This document shows positions 35,207-45,068 of a DNA stretch of 64,000 nucleotides, in pieces; the stretch's first letter is position 1, and the number at the start of each line of letters is the position of its first letter. The stretch covers positions 124,001 to 188,000 of the forward strand of contig JASCOD010000005.1 in NCBI GenBank assembly GCA_029959615.1, in the 5' to 3' direction. This DNA is from Flavobacteriaceae bacterium PS02338 (GTDB lineage: Bacteria; Bacteroidota; Bacteroidia; Sphingobacteriales; Sphingobacteriaceae). Under the pieces are notes generated by a model. That model had not been told where the DNA came from and searched no databases. It was given only the letters and a program-made list of their open reading frames with translations. A program made the translations under genes and the position numbers.

Positions 35207-36979
35207 ATGGCAAAACGAGAGATATCTGTTTTACAACAATTATATAAGTCAATGTTTCTTTTTTGCCTTAGTGTGTATGAGGTTGACTCCCCTGCAAAAT
35301 TAAGTTACGAGCAAAAGAAGGAGTTTTTTAACGCAGTTAAAGAAGAATGGAAAATTCTTAAAAAAGAACTAGCGGAGAATGAACGGTTAAGAAAGAAAAA
35401 ATTAATAAAGACTTCAAATTCTAAGAAAGATGGATACTCAAAAATCAAAATTTCTAGACCTTCTCTACCTTTAATACCGAAAGCAGCATCTACGCAGACA
35501 TTAATTGATTTCATTGACAATATTACAGAGAAGATATTGTCTAAAGAAAATCCCGAACAAACGGACGACCTAAAAATAAAATACAACCCTAATCAGTTCT
35601 TTGATCAGAGTGAATTATACAAGTACCCAGTTGTAAAAATGCCTAAAGAGGGAGTTTATCTAAAACTTCCTAGAATTGGTCGTGCCACAGGTAAAGGTTT
35701 CAAGGAGATAGACTTTTATTCCTCAATTCTCACTGCTATCCCGGAGATAGAGGCAAGTATGGATTTACATCTTTCTATTCCTTTTTATAATAGGCCGTAT
35801 GAACCTGATATTGTACTAATAGATAGAGAAAAGAATTTGTACGTAGACATTGAAATAGATGAGCCGTATGATGGTTATTATCGTTTCCCTACGCATGAAT
35901 TAGAAAAAGATGATATAAGAGATTTGTTTTTTAATGAAAGTGGTTGGATTGTAATTAGGTTTACAGAACGTCAAGTTCATGAGCAAGAGTCTGAATGTAT
36001 TACATATATAAAGGATGTACTTAACTCAATTTATAGTTATAGACTAGAAGAAACATCAAATTGTATTTCTGAAGAACAGTGGGATTACCAAAAGGCTATT
36101 CGCTGGGAAAGAGAACACTATCGAGAAAAATACTTAGGCATAGAAAAATTTGGAAAGCAAATAGCAACCTCAACACTTGTAGTGGATACTACAGAAGTAG
36201 AGGGCATTGAGCAAAATCTAAATAGGACAAAAAAATATCAAACTGAAATACTGCAAGATAATATAGCCTTTGAAGATGAGACGCACAAATATCACCATCC
36301 AAAAGATGCTACTGGCAATGCACAGTATATATCGGTAACTACCTTGATAGATAGATTTTTTCCATTTGATTTGGATAGATTTATACAAGGTAAAGCAAAG
36401 CGGGATGGGCTAAACGAAGCTGAGGTATTAGAAGAGTTCTTAAGAGTTAGAGATGAGGCAGCAGAAAAGGGCACTTATCTACATGGGCAAATTGAAAATT
36501 ATTTAAAAGGGAAAGATTATGATGGTAGTGCGAAGGAGCTTAAACTATTTAATAAATTCTACAACGAAATTATTATAAATAAAGGCTTTGAGTTTGTAGA
36601 AGCAGAGAAAAGGATTCTACTGGATGATTACAATGTAGCGGGTACTGTTGATGCATTGTTCAAAAAGCCAAATAAAGAAGAATACATTATAGTAGATTGG
36701 AAACGAAGCAAAAAGTTGGTGATAGATGGTAATCCAAAAAAATATGGCTACGGTAATGGTCTATCTGAATTATCAAATCTCGATAATTCTAGTTATTATA
36801 AATATGCCTTACAACAAAATATCTACAAGTATATCTTAGAAACGAAATATGGTCTTTGCGTCTCATCAATGAATTTAATAGTGCTCCACGAAAATTACGA
36901 TAATTACTACCGTATCAATCTAGAGACTATGACCAAAGAAGTAAAAGTAATTTTGAACTCAATCAACCATAAAATATAA
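35207..36979 (+). CDS. Protein with two PD-(D/E)XK nuclease domains (DUF559-like plus Cas4/RecB-like)
   Basis: 590 residues. After a charged coiled N-terminus, the first domain (about 150-285) resembles Vsr/DUF559 nucleases: PYEPDIVLIDREKNLYVDIEIDEP, then DDIRDLFFNESGWIVIRF. The second (about 365-590) has the RecB/Cas4 motif set: GTYLHGQIENYL (His, near 425), AGTVDALF (Asp, near 480), YIIVDWKRSKK (D-x-K, near 496) and QQNIYKYILE (QxxxY, near 536). No Cys cluster for the iron-sulfur centre of classical Cas4 is seen. The start of the helicase gene 2 nt downstream implies a tight functional link. Confidence 0.8.
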   Translation: MAKREISVLQQLYKSMFLFCLSVYEVDSPAKLSYEQKKEFFNAVKEEWKILKKELAENERLRKKKLIKTSNSKKDGYSKIKISRPSLPLIPKAASTQTLIDFIDNITEKILSKENPEQTDDLKIKYNPNQFFDQSELYKYPVVKMPKEGVYLKLPRIGRATGKGFKEIDFYSSILTAIPEIEASMDLHLSIPFYNRPYEPDIVLIDREKNLYVDIEIDEPYDGYYRFPTHELEKDDIRDLFFNESGWIVIRFTERQVHEQESECITYIKDVLNSIYSYRLEETSNCISEEQWDYQKAIRWEREHYREKYLGIEKFGKQIATSTLVVDTTEVEGIEQNLNRTKKYQTEILQDNIAFEDETHKYHHPKDATGNAQYISVTTLIDRFFPFDLDRFIQGKAKRDGLNEAEVLEEFLRVRDEAAEKGTYLHGQIENYLKGKDYDGSAKELKLFNKFYNEIIINKGFEFVEAEKRILLDDYNVAGTVDALFKKPNKEEYIIVDWKRSKKLVIDGNPKKYGYGNGLSELSNLDNSSYYKYALQQNIYKYILETKYGLCVSSMNLIVLHENYDNYYRINLETMTKEVKVILNSINHKI

Positions 36980-36981
36980 GT

Positions 36982-38817
36982 ATGTCAGTTTTACGCGATT
37001 TTAGAGAAGCAATTGCTGTTCAGCAAAAAAAGGAAGATGAAGCTTTTGATGAGCAAATGAAGTTATCGATTGAAGAACGAGTTGCCAAGGGAAGCACGAT
37101 GACCAATATCAAAGTGGCTTTTGATTTCTTTGACCATGCACCGAACCAATGGTGTCCTATTTTAGAACACCCTTATAAGTTCATTAGATTAGCTAGAATT
37201 TACTGTGAAAATAATATTTCAACCTTCAGAGAGGGTGGTCAGATTCTATTAAGCAATGGTAGTTATGCTTTTAAAATGGAAATTTTGGAAGACTCCGTTA
37301 ATAACTTTATTATAGCCGCAAACGATTTCGACGTTAAAACTTGTTATATTAACTCTGAGAATTATAATCCAAACAATTGGGAGATTAATTTGGTTAAAAC
37401 TGACCTTACCCTAAAATTGTTATCTGCTACTGCAGGAAACTTAGAAAATGATAATATTCGCTTAAATAAAATAGAACAATTGCTAGCTGGCACCTTAGAA
37501 AATAATTACGGTGCTGATTTTCAATATTCACTATTAAATCAATCTCAAAATGATGCACTAAGAAAGGCCATTCGTTCATCACATTATCACCTAATTCAAG
37601 GCCCCCCTGGTACGGGTAAAACAGAAACAATAGCACACATTGCTAAAATTTTAGTTGATGAAGGAAAAAAAGTTTTCGTAACAGCTCCAACACATACTGC
37701 TATAAATAATTGTTTAAATGCCATAGCGAATAAAATCAAGGACAATTCGAAAGTAATTAAGATAGGGGAGAAATATCAAGCAGCAGAAATTTTAGGTAAT
37801 GAATTTATAACGAGGAAAACAAGGCTGCCTAAAGAAACCTTTCATTTCAATGAGGATTTAAGTCAAAGTGGAATCGTTATTGGTGGCACACCTTATTGTT
37901 TTTGCTATCCAGCTTCAAAGAGATTAAACAATTGGGAATTTGATGTAGCCTTAATTGACGAAGCTGCGCAAATGAGTATACCACTAGCAGTCTCTGTGAT
38001 GTCAAAAACGGATAAATTCATATTTGTTGGGGATCACAAACAACTCGACCCTATTATGCCATCAGGTACGGGAATGTCGATGTTTTCTGAGTCAATATTC
38101 AGTAGACTGGTGAGATTATATCCTAACAATAAATCGTTATTAAATGTATCTTACAGATTAAACGAGCGATTGATACGTATACCAAACGCATTATTTTATG
38201 AAAACGAATTAAGTTCGGATAGTTCATTAAAAGGAAGTCATCAAAACATTCAAAGTAGTAACTATGCATCGGTGATTAATCATCTAGATCCGAAAGTATT
38301 GTATCTACATAAAGAATTTGATTCACAGGGGCGATCTCCACATGAAGCAAATATTGTTGCTGAACTGGTAAGTGATTTAGTTTCCGGTGGCGTTGAAGTA
38401 AAAAATATCGGGATACTTACACCTTACAGGGCACAGGTTCGTGAAATTAAAAAGGCTCTTAGCAAAGTTATTGACGGAGTTGATAATTACGACACAGATT
38501 CTTTATTTGTAGATACTGTGGATCGAATGCAGGGGCAAGAACGTGATTATATTATTTACAGTATGTCTAATTCACATCCTTTAGAATCGAAGAGAAGGCT
38601 TGACTTTTTCTATAGCCCAAATCGTCTAAATGTTGCAATTACAAGAGGAATAAAAAAATGTATTGTAATCGCAAATTATAAGGTTTTTGATATTATTGAT
38701 GAAGAGCTGATAGACTTAGCAGATTTTGATCAATTAAAACCTAGTTTAGATATATTCAAAAAATATTTCGAACTTTCATCAATAGTTGAAGAAGAAGTAG
38801 AAGACGATAACTGGTAA
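36982..38817 (+). CDS. Superfamily 1 helicase (Upf1/DNA2-like)
   Basis: 611 residues. After an N-terminal domain (about 1-185, perhaps an OB-like barrel) come all SF1 motifs: Walker A GPPGTGKTETI (near 207), motif II LIDEAAQ (near 326), motif III FVGDHKQLDP, motif V region FVDTVDRMQGQERDYIIYS and motif VI RLNVAITRGIKK (near 550). The DEAAQ and GDHKQL forms point to the Upf1-like SF1B group, which moves 5' to 3' on DNA or RNA. It lies 2 nt after the double-nuclease gene and 15 nt before hsdR, so a nuclease-helicase complex is likely. Confidence 0.9.
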   Translation: MSVLRDFREAIAVQQKKEDEAFDEQMKLSIEERVAKGSTMTNIKVAFDFFDHAPNQWCPILEHPYKFIRLARIYCENNISTFREGGQILLSNGSYAFKMEILEDSVNNFIIAANDFDVKTCYINSENYNPNNWEINLVKTDLTLKLLSATAGNLENDNIRLNKIEQLLAGTLENNYGADFQYSLLNQSQNDALRKAIRSSHYHLIQGPPGTGKTETIAHIAKILVDEGKKVFVTAPTHTAINNCLNAIANKIKDNSKVIKIGEKYQAAEILGNEFITRKTRLPKETFHFNEDLSQSGIVIGGTPYCFCYPASKRLNNWEFDVALIDEAAQMSIPLAVSVMSKTDKFIFVGDHKQLDPIMPSGTGMSMFSESIFSRLVRLYPNNKSLLNVSYRLNERLIRIPNALFYENELSSDSSLKGSHQNIQSSNYASVINHLDPKVLYLHKEFDSQGRSPHEANIVAELVSDLVSGGVEVKNIGILTPYRAQVREIKKALSKVIDGVDNYDTDSLFVDTVDRMQGQERDYIIYSMSNSHPLESKRRLDFFYSPNRLNVAITRGIKKCIVIANYKVFDIIDEELIDLADFDQLKPSLDIFKKYFELSSIVEEEVEDDNW

Positions 38818-38832
38818 TTTATTTAAAGATTA

Positions 38833-41799
38833 ATGGCTTTCAACGAACTAAATAGTGTAGAATATTACATTATAAAGCAACTTTCAGGAGTTAACTTAAA
38901 TACGAACAAATTTCAGGAACCTGAATTAGGCTATGGACTACAATGGCAATATAAATCTCCTGCAGATTTAAATCGTTCGGTAAACGAGGTTTTATTAGAG
39001 AGAGAATTAAAAGAAGCTTTAATCCGCTTAAATCCTGAAATTAAAGCTAAGCCTGAGCTTGCTGATGAAGTCATTTATAAACTTAGGGCTATTTTAATTT
39101 CTGTAAACCACACAGGCTTAGTAAAAGCGAATGAGGAGTTTTTTAAATGGTTGGGTGGAGAAAAAACGATGCCTTTTGGCGAAAATAACAGACATGTCGC
39201 TATCAGAATCTTCGACTTCGAAAACTTAAATCAAAATACATACATCGTTACCAATCAATTTCGCATTCATCACCGCGAGACTAAAATACCTGATATTGTA
39301 CTATTTATAAACGGCATTCCAGTAGTAGTTGGTGAAGCCAAAACACCAATACGTCCAAGTGTTAGTTGGCTAGATGGCGCCTATGAAATTCACGAGGTAT
39401 ATGAAAACACAGTCCCTCAATTGTTTGTACCAAACATATTGTCTTTCGCTACAGAAGGAAAGTGCTTATACTACGGTGGCATCCGTTGCCCTTTAGATTT
39501 TTGGGCACCTTGGCGTTTGGAGGATGAAGAAGATGCTTTGGCTCGTAGATTAGGTCTAGTAGAAATAGGCAAAGAAATGGGGGATTTATTACATCCAGCT
39601 CGCCTATTAGACATTTTGCAAAACTTTTCTTTGTTTACCACTAACAAAAAGAAACAGCGCAGTAAGGTAATTCCTCGGTTTCAACAGTACGAAGGTGCTA
39701 ACAAAATTGTTGACCGTGTAAAAGAAGGACGTGTAAAAAAGGGTCTAATCTGGCATTTCCAAGGCTCAGGTAAGTCCTTGCTAATGGTTTTTGCAGCACA
39801 AAAGTTGAGACGAGCTTCAGAATTAAAAAGCCCTACAGTTATCGTATTAGTAGATCGTACAGATTTAGATACTCAGATTTCCGGTACTTTCAATGCATCA
39901 GACATTCCTAACGTTGAGGCAACAGAAAGTATTAAGGATTTACAAAGAATGTTGGAGCAAGATACTCGAAAAATCATCATCTCGATGATACACAAGTTTC
40001 GAGATGCAAAACCCAACATGAATACCCGCGACAACATCATTGTATTGGTTGATGAAGCACACCGTACTCAAGAAGGAGATTTAGGTAGACAAATGCGAGC
40101 CGCTTTACCCAATGCGTTTTTATTTGGTTTAACAGGTACTCCTGTAAATAAAGCTGATAAAAATACTTTTTGGGCTTTTGGTTCTGATAAAGACGAAGGC
40201 GGTTATTTATCCCGTTATACTTTTCAAGATTCTATTCGTGACGGTGCTACGCTTCCGCTTCATTTCGAACCTCGCTTAATTGATGTTCATGTAGATAAAG
40301 AAACTATTGACCAGCTTTTTGCCGAACTTAAAAAAGAAGCAGCATTAACTGATGAAGAAGCGGACAAGTTGAACAAAAAATCAGCGAAGATGTCGGCCTT
40401 TCTAAAATCTCCAGAAAGAATAGCAAAAATAGTAAAAGATATTGCTACACACTTTAAGGATAAAGTTGCACCACACGGGTTTAAAGCGATGATTGTAACA
40501 CCTGATCGATTCGCATGTACTTTATACAAAGAAGAATTAGATAAATATTTCTCTTCTGATGTTAGCAAAGTAGTCATTTCTACAATCGCCAATGATGAAT
40601 TAGATTTTAAAGAAAAATGGGGCATTGATAAATCACAACAAGAAAGGATAGTTGATGAATATAATGACCCACTTTCTGATCTACAATTTTTGATTGTTAC
40701 GGCAAAGCTATTAACGGGTTTTGATTCACCAATTTTGCAAACCATGTACTTAGATAAGTCTATTAAAGACCATACGCTATTACAGGCAATTTGTAGAACG
40801 AACAGGTTATTCCCCAATAAAACTTATGGAAGAATAGTAGATTATTTTGGAGTATTTGATGATGCTGCAAAGGCATTAGAGTTCGACGAAACTTCTGTTA
40901 AGCAAATCATTACCAATCTATCAGAACTAAGGGAACAGCTACCACAAGCAGTAAAAAATACCTTGAAACATTTTGAAGGAGTAGATAGGTCTCTACAAGG
41001 ATTTGAAGGTTTGGAAGCTGCACAAAATTCTATTAATACGGTTGAGAAAAAAGACGCCTTCGCTGCTGATTATAAATTTTTAAGTAAACTATGGGAATCT
41101 CTTTCTCCGGATAATATTTTAGGGCTATATCAAGCAGATTATAAGTGGCTATCTCAAGTATACGAATCGGTGCGTCCAGCATCAGATAATATTGGTAAAT
41201 TATTATGGATGACTTTAGGAGCGCAAACCACTAAATTAATTCATGATAATATACACGTAGGTGATATCCATAATTTGGATGAGTTTATATTAGATGCCGA
41301 TGTAATTGAGGATATTTTTAATAATCCAGACCCTAAAAATGCGAAGAAATTAGAAAAAATCTTAGTTAATAGGTTTAAGAAGCATGAGGGTGAACCAACG
41401 TTTAGGAAGCTTAGCGAACTACTTGAGGAGCTGAGAGACCGGGCAGAGAAGGGGTTAATAACTTCAATTGAGTTTGTAAAAGAACTATGTAAAATTGCTA
41501 AAGAAACTGTTCAGGCAGAAAAAGAATCGGCCGATAGCTATCAAGAAAAATCGCCTAAAGCGGCATTAACCGAACTGTTCTTAGAGCTAAAGACTGACCA
41601 AACCCCCGCTGTAGTTGAACGCATTGTCGCAGATATCGACGCCATTGTAAGAGTAGTTAGTTTTCCAGGGTGGCAAAAAACCACATCAGGAGAACGGGAA
41701 GTTCAAAAATCCCTTCGTCAGGCACTGTTAAAATATCAACTACACAAAGACCAAATTTTATTTGATAGAGCTTACAGTTATATTAAGGAATATTATTAA
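38833..41799 (+). CDS. hsdR: Type I restriction endonuclease subunit HsdR
   Basis: 988 residues. The N-terminal nuclease has PDIVLFINGIPVVVGEAKTP (PD then ExK, near 153-170). Two RecA-like motor domains follow: Walker A LIWHFQGSGKSLL (near 311), DEAH box VLVDEAHRTQEGD (near 407), motif III LTGTP, and motif VI-like LLQAICRTNRL. A C-terminal helical region docks on the methylase. Length is normal and no frame damage is seen. It is the last gene of the operon and should translocate DNA and cut at a distance from unmethylated sites. Confidence 0.93.
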   Translation: MAFNELNSVEYYIIKQLSGVNLNTNKFQEPELGYGLQWQYKSPADLNRSVNEVLLERELKEALIRLNPEIKAKPELADEVIYKLRAILISVNHTGLVKANEEFFKWLGGEKTMPFGENNRHVAIRIFDFENLNQNTYIVTNQFRIHHRETKIPDIVLFINGIPVVVGEAKTPIRPSVSWLDGAYEIHEVYENTVPQLFVPNILSFATEGKCLYYGGIRCPLDFWAPWRLEDEEDALARRLGLVEIGKEMGDLLHPARLLDILQNFSLFTTNKKKQRSKVIPRFQQYEGANKIVDRVKEGRVKKGLIWHFQGSGKSLLMVFAAQKLRRASELKSPTVIVLVDRTDLDTQISGTFNASDIPNVEATESIKDLQRMLEQDTRKIIISMIHKFRDAKPNMNTRDNIIVLVDEAHRTQEGDLGRQMRAALPNAFLFGLTGTPVNKADKNTFWAFGSDKDEGGYLSRYTFQDSIRDGATLPLHFEPRLIDVHVDKETIDQLFAELKKEAALTDEEADKLNKKSAKMSAFLKSPERIAKIVKDIATHFKDKVAPHGFKAMIVTPDRFACTLYKEELDKYFSSDVSKVVISTIANDELDFKEKWGIDKSQQERIVDEYNDPLSDLQFLIVTAKLLTGFDSPILQTMYLDKSIKDHTLLQAICRTNRLFPNKTYGRIVDYFGVFDDAAKALEFDETSVKQIITNLSELREQLPQAVKNTLKHFEGVDRSLQGFEGLEAAQNSINTVEKKDAFAADYKFLSKLWESLSPDNILGLYQADYKWLSQVYESVRPASDNIGKLLWMTLGAQTTKLIHDNIHVGDIHNLDEFILDADVIEDIFNNPDPKNAKKLEKILVNRFKKHEGEPTFRKLSELLEELRDRAEKGLITSIEFVKELCKIAKETVQAEKESADSYQEKSPKAALTELFLELKTDQTPAVVERIVADIDAIVRVVSFPGWQKTTSGEREVQKSLRQALLKYQLHKDQILFDRAYSYIKEYY

Positions 41800-42164
41800 T
41801 CAAAGGCATGAAATAAATTCTCGTATTAGTCATTATTAGTATTCCTTTAAACATCTTAAATACTCGTAGATACAGTTGTCATGCCAGCATATACCATCAG
41901 TTCTTATTTGATGAAAAGCATTTAAAGCTTCTTTAAACAATTATTAAAGACACAGGCGTAGTGAGTGCTCAATTAATGCTCTCCTCTTTCTTAAAGACAG
42001 CTATATTGTATGGCACACTTATCCCCGAGATAGAATAAAACATAACTACGCAGTTCAATCGATTAGGATCAAATGTTCAAATTTTATACTTCATATAAAT
42101 ATTTTTATATGTAATAGCTAAGGACATAGCATTAAGAAGTAATGAAATTCTTAAATGCTAAGCT
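41800..42164. other. Non-coding stretch right of the defence island
   Basis: 365 nt with no credible gene. It holds an 8-bp palindrome CATATAAA-TATT-TTTATATG (42092-42111) of unknown meaning. No terminator with a clear stem and T run follows hsdR, and no direct repeat of the island's left side was recognised by eye. Confidence 0.4.
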
Positions 42165-42196
42165 TTTGATATTGGTCAAACTATTGCGTAATTTTG
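42165..42196 (+). promoter_or_regulatory. Bacteroidota-type promoter of ahcY
   Basis: TTTG (42165-42168), a 20-nt spacer, then TAATTTTG (42189-42196), a full match to the TTTG/TAnnTTTG consensus of the primary sigma factor of this phylum. It predicts a leader of about 100 nt before the start codon at 42302. Confidence 0.7.
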
Positions 42197-42301
42197 CATC
42201 TCCGAAACGTTTATAAGAATATGATTTCGGGCAAATAGTGGGCAAATAATTTTTAAAAACCACATAAATTATTAATTTTCAAACAATTAAATAAATAACA
42301 T

Positions 42302-43618
42302 ATGTCATCAGTAGAGACAACTTACGTACCTTACAAAGTTAAGGACATTTCACTGGCGGAATGGGGCCGCAAAGAGATCGAATTAGCAGAGGCAGAAATG
42401 CCAGGCTTAATGTCATTAAGAAAAGAATTCGGTCCAACACAACCCCTAAAAGGTGCTAGAATTGCAGGATGTTTGCACATGACTATCCAAACTGCAGTTT
42501 TAATTGAAACTTTAGTAGAACTAGGTGCAGAAGTTACCTGGTCTTCTTGCAATATCTTCTCTACACAAGATCATGCTGCTGCTGCTATTGCCGCTGCTGG
42601 TATTCAGGTTTATGCTTGGAAAGGCCTAAACGAACAAGAATTTGATTGGTGTATTGAGCAAACTTTACACTTCGGTCCAGACCGTCAGCCTTTGAACATG
42701 ATCTTAGATGACGGTGGTGACTTAACCAATATGGTATTCGATAAATACCCTGAGTTAATTGCTGCAATCAAAGGTTTATCAGAAGAAACTACCACTGGTG
42801 TACACCGTTTATACGAGCGTATGAAAAATGGTACTTTGCACTTACCTGCAATCAACGTTAACGATTCAGTAACTAAATCTAAATTCGATAACAAATACGG
42901 ATGTCGTGAATCATTAGTTGACGCGATCCGTCGTGCTACTGACGTAATGATGGCTGGTAAAGTGGCTGTTGTTGCTGGTTACGGTGATGTGGGTAAAGGT
43001 TCTGCAGCTTCATTAAGTTCACAAGGTGTACGTGTTATCGTAACAGAAATTGACCCAATTTGTGCTTTACAAGCGGCAATGGAAGGTTATGAAGTGAAGA
43101 AATTTGCTACTGCTGTTAAAGAAGCTGATATCGTGGTAACAACCACTGGTAACCGTGACATCGTTCGTGGCGAGCACTTCAAAACCATGAAAGATAAAGC
43201 GATCGTTTGTAACATCGGTCACTTCGATAACGAAATTGACATGGCTTGGTTAAACCAAAACTATGGCAATACTAAAGTAGAGATCAAACCTCAAGTAGAT
43301 AAATATACAATTGATGGTAAAGATGTAATTATCTTAGCTGAAGGTCGTTTGGTAAACTTAGGTTGTGCAACTGGTCACCCAAGTTTTGTAATGAGTAACT
43401 CATTTACTAACCAAACTTTGGCTCAATTAGAGTTGTGGACTAACAGAGATGCTTACGAAAACAAAGTTTACGTTTTACCTAAGCACTTAGACGAAAAAGT
43501 AGCTCGTTTACACTTAGAAAAAATCGGTGTAGAGTTAGATGTTCTTGATCCTCACCAAGCAGAATATATTGGTGTAGCAGTAGAAGGTCCATTTAAACCA
43601 GAAGCTTACAGATACTAG
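42302..43618 (+). CDS. ahcY: Adenosylhomocysteinase
   Basis: 438 residues, full length and highly typical. Substrate-binding residues lie in [15 protein letters not shown] and [15 protein letters not shown]. The NAD-binding Rossmann motif is [12 protein letters not shown] (near 226). [10 protein letters not shown] and the C-terminal KPEAYRY dinucleotide-closing tail are present. It hydrolyses S-adenosylhomocysteine to adenosine and homocysteine, removing the inhibitory product of methyltransferases. Its position right after a DNA-methylation island is probably chance, since it has its own promoter and terminator. Confidence 0.97.
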   Translation: MSSVETTYVPYKVKDISLAEWGRKEIELAEAEMPGLMSLRKEFGPTQPLKGARIAGCLHMTIQTAVLIETLVELGAEVTWSSCNIFSTQDHAAAAIAAAGIQVYAWKGLNEQEFDWCIEQTLHFGPDRQPLNMILDDGGDLTNMVFDKYPELIAAIKGLSEETTTGVHRLYERMKNGTLHLPAINVNDSVTKSKFDNKYGCRESLVDAIRRATDVMMAGKVAVVAGYGDVGKGSAASLSSQGVRVIVTEIDPICALQAAMEGYEVKKFATAVKEADIVVTTTGNRDIVRGEHFKTMKDKAIVCNIGHFDNEIDMAWLNQNYGNTKVEIKPQVDKYTIDGKDVIILAEGRLVNLGCATGHPSFVMSNSFTNQTLAQLELWTNRDAYENKVYVLPKHLDEKVARLHLEKIGVELDVLDPHQAEYIGVAVEGPFKPEAYRY

Positions 43619-43694
43619 TTTAAGCTCAAAGCTAATTTTTAGAAACAGCTTGCCCCAACTTTTTCGGGGAAAGCAATCTCAATTACGAGATATA

Positions 43695-43726
43695 AAAAAG
43701 GATGTGCAATTTGTACATCCTTTTTG
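43695..43726 (+). terminator. Terminator of ahcY
   Basis: AAAAAGGATGT pairs with ACATCCTTTTT around a short loop, followed by more T residues, about 75 nt after the stop. Confidence 0.85.
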
Positions 43727-43860
43727 CGTTTAAGGAGTAAAATTCATTGGGTTTTTAAGCCATTGAGAATAAATTTATTATTCCAAAAAAATGCATACCT
43801 TACAACCTAATTCGATTAGAATTTAAAACCGACTACAAACTAAAACCAACAAACTAAATC

Positions 43861-44916
43861 ATGCATTTCTTTGAAAAGATTCTGCAACCTCCTGCCTATG
43901 GTTGGAAGGATCAAAATGGCGATTTAATTAAGCCTACAGCCGCTCAAATTCTAGGAGAGTTTTTTAGCCGACTAAATATTTTTAAGGATAAAAAGAATTG
44001 GCTTCCCCTGTTAAGCTGGGTTAAAATCCTGTGTTTAATTCCATTTTTCTTTATTTTTTTGATTTATTACTTGGAATGGTGGACGGTTTTAGCTGCCTTT
44101 GTTTATAGCATGATTATTATGGGTACGCATGGCACCATTTGGCACCATCGCTATTGTACCCACGGCGCTTATACTTTTAGAAATAAATACTGGCGCTTTT
44201 TTACCCAGAATTTAACCATTAATGTTATTCCAGAAGAAATTTATGTGGTTTCTCACCATGTACACCATTCTTTATCAGATAAACCTGGAGATCCTTACAA
44301 TGCCCAAGCTGGCTTTTTGTATTGTTTTCTGGCAGATGTAAATCATCAACCCATAGCTAAAGACCTTAGCCAAGCTGAGTTTGCTCGTGTACAAAAACTG
44401 ATGGAGCATACCGGTGTTACCTCTAACACTTATGCACAATATCTCAAATGGGGTTCTTATGTCAATCCTAAATCGGCCATACTTTCTTGGATATTGAATT
44501 GGGCTTTTTGGTATGCAGCATTTTATTTAATTGGCGGCCATGCCTTAGCTTGTACCCTATTTGGTGCAGCGGGTTTTTGGGGCATTGGCGTGCGAACTTT
44601 TAATTACGAAGGTCATGGAAAAGGAGAGGATAAAAAGAAAGAAGGCACAGACTATAACTTGAAAGATAATTCTATCAATCAGCTTTGGCCTGGCTTTGTA
44701 GCTGGCGAATGGCACAATAACCATCATTTGTATCCTAAAAGTGCCAGAAGTGGATTTAAGCCGCACCAAATTGATCTAGCTTGGTATTATATCAAAATGA
44801 TGCACACTTTTGGAGCAGTAAAGCAATACAAGGATTTTAAGAAGCAATTTTACGCCAATCATTATTCACCTACGGTGTGCGATAAACAACCTCAGCTGGC
44901 CGAAAAGCTTACCTAA
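43861..44916 (+). CDS. Acyl-CoA/fatty acid desaturase
   Basis: 351 residues. Four main transmembrane segments and the three histidine boxes of membrane di-iron desaturases are visible: HHRYCTHGAY (box 1), VSHHVHHSLSD (box 2) and EWHNNHHLYP (box 3). It should introduce a cis double bond, most likely delta-9, into acyl chains at the membrane, tuning fluidity. It is monocistronic; temperature-type regulation is common for the family but no signal for it is seen here. Confidence 0.9.
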   Translation: MHFFEKILQPPAYGWKDQNGDLIKPTAAQILGEFFSRLNIFKDKKNWLPLLSWVKILCLIPFFFIFLIYYLEWWTVLAAFVYSMIIMGTHGTIWHHRYCTHGAYTFRNKYWRFFTQNLTINVIPEEIYVVSHHVHHSLSDKPGDPYNAQAGFLYCFLADVNHQPIAKDLSQAEFARVQKLMEHTGVTSNTYAQYLKWGSYVNPKSAILSWILNWAFWYAAFYLIGGHALACTLFGAAGFWGIGVRTFNYEGHGKGEDKKKEGTDYNLKDNSINQLWPGFVAGEWHNNHHLYPKSARSGFKPHQIDLAWYYIKMMHTFGAVKQYKDFKKQFYANHYSPTVCDKQPQLAEKLT

Positions 44917-45068
44917 AACTAGCTCATGCCATTTACGTGTCAGGTTTGATTATAATCGGTAACCTCAAGCATAATTAATTGTTAATTGCAATGTGTCGTT
45001 ATTATCCAATTAGGGTAACGATACGTTGCAATTATTAGAAGAAGCAAATATTTATTAGCAATTGAGTT

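Noticed and set aside
40287..40817. 176-residue minus-strand frame inside hsdR
   Set aside because: It is the complement shadow of the well-supported HsdR motor domain.
41800..42301. SAM or SAH riboswitch upstream of ahcY
   Set aside because: I could not recognise the conserved core of any such riboswitch by eye. Needs a covariance-model search to decide.
25713..42301. Integrase, tRNA or att sites flanking the defence island
   Set aside because: No integrase or tRNA gene is visible and no shared direct repeat was found between the two sides, so mobility by site-specific integration is not supported.
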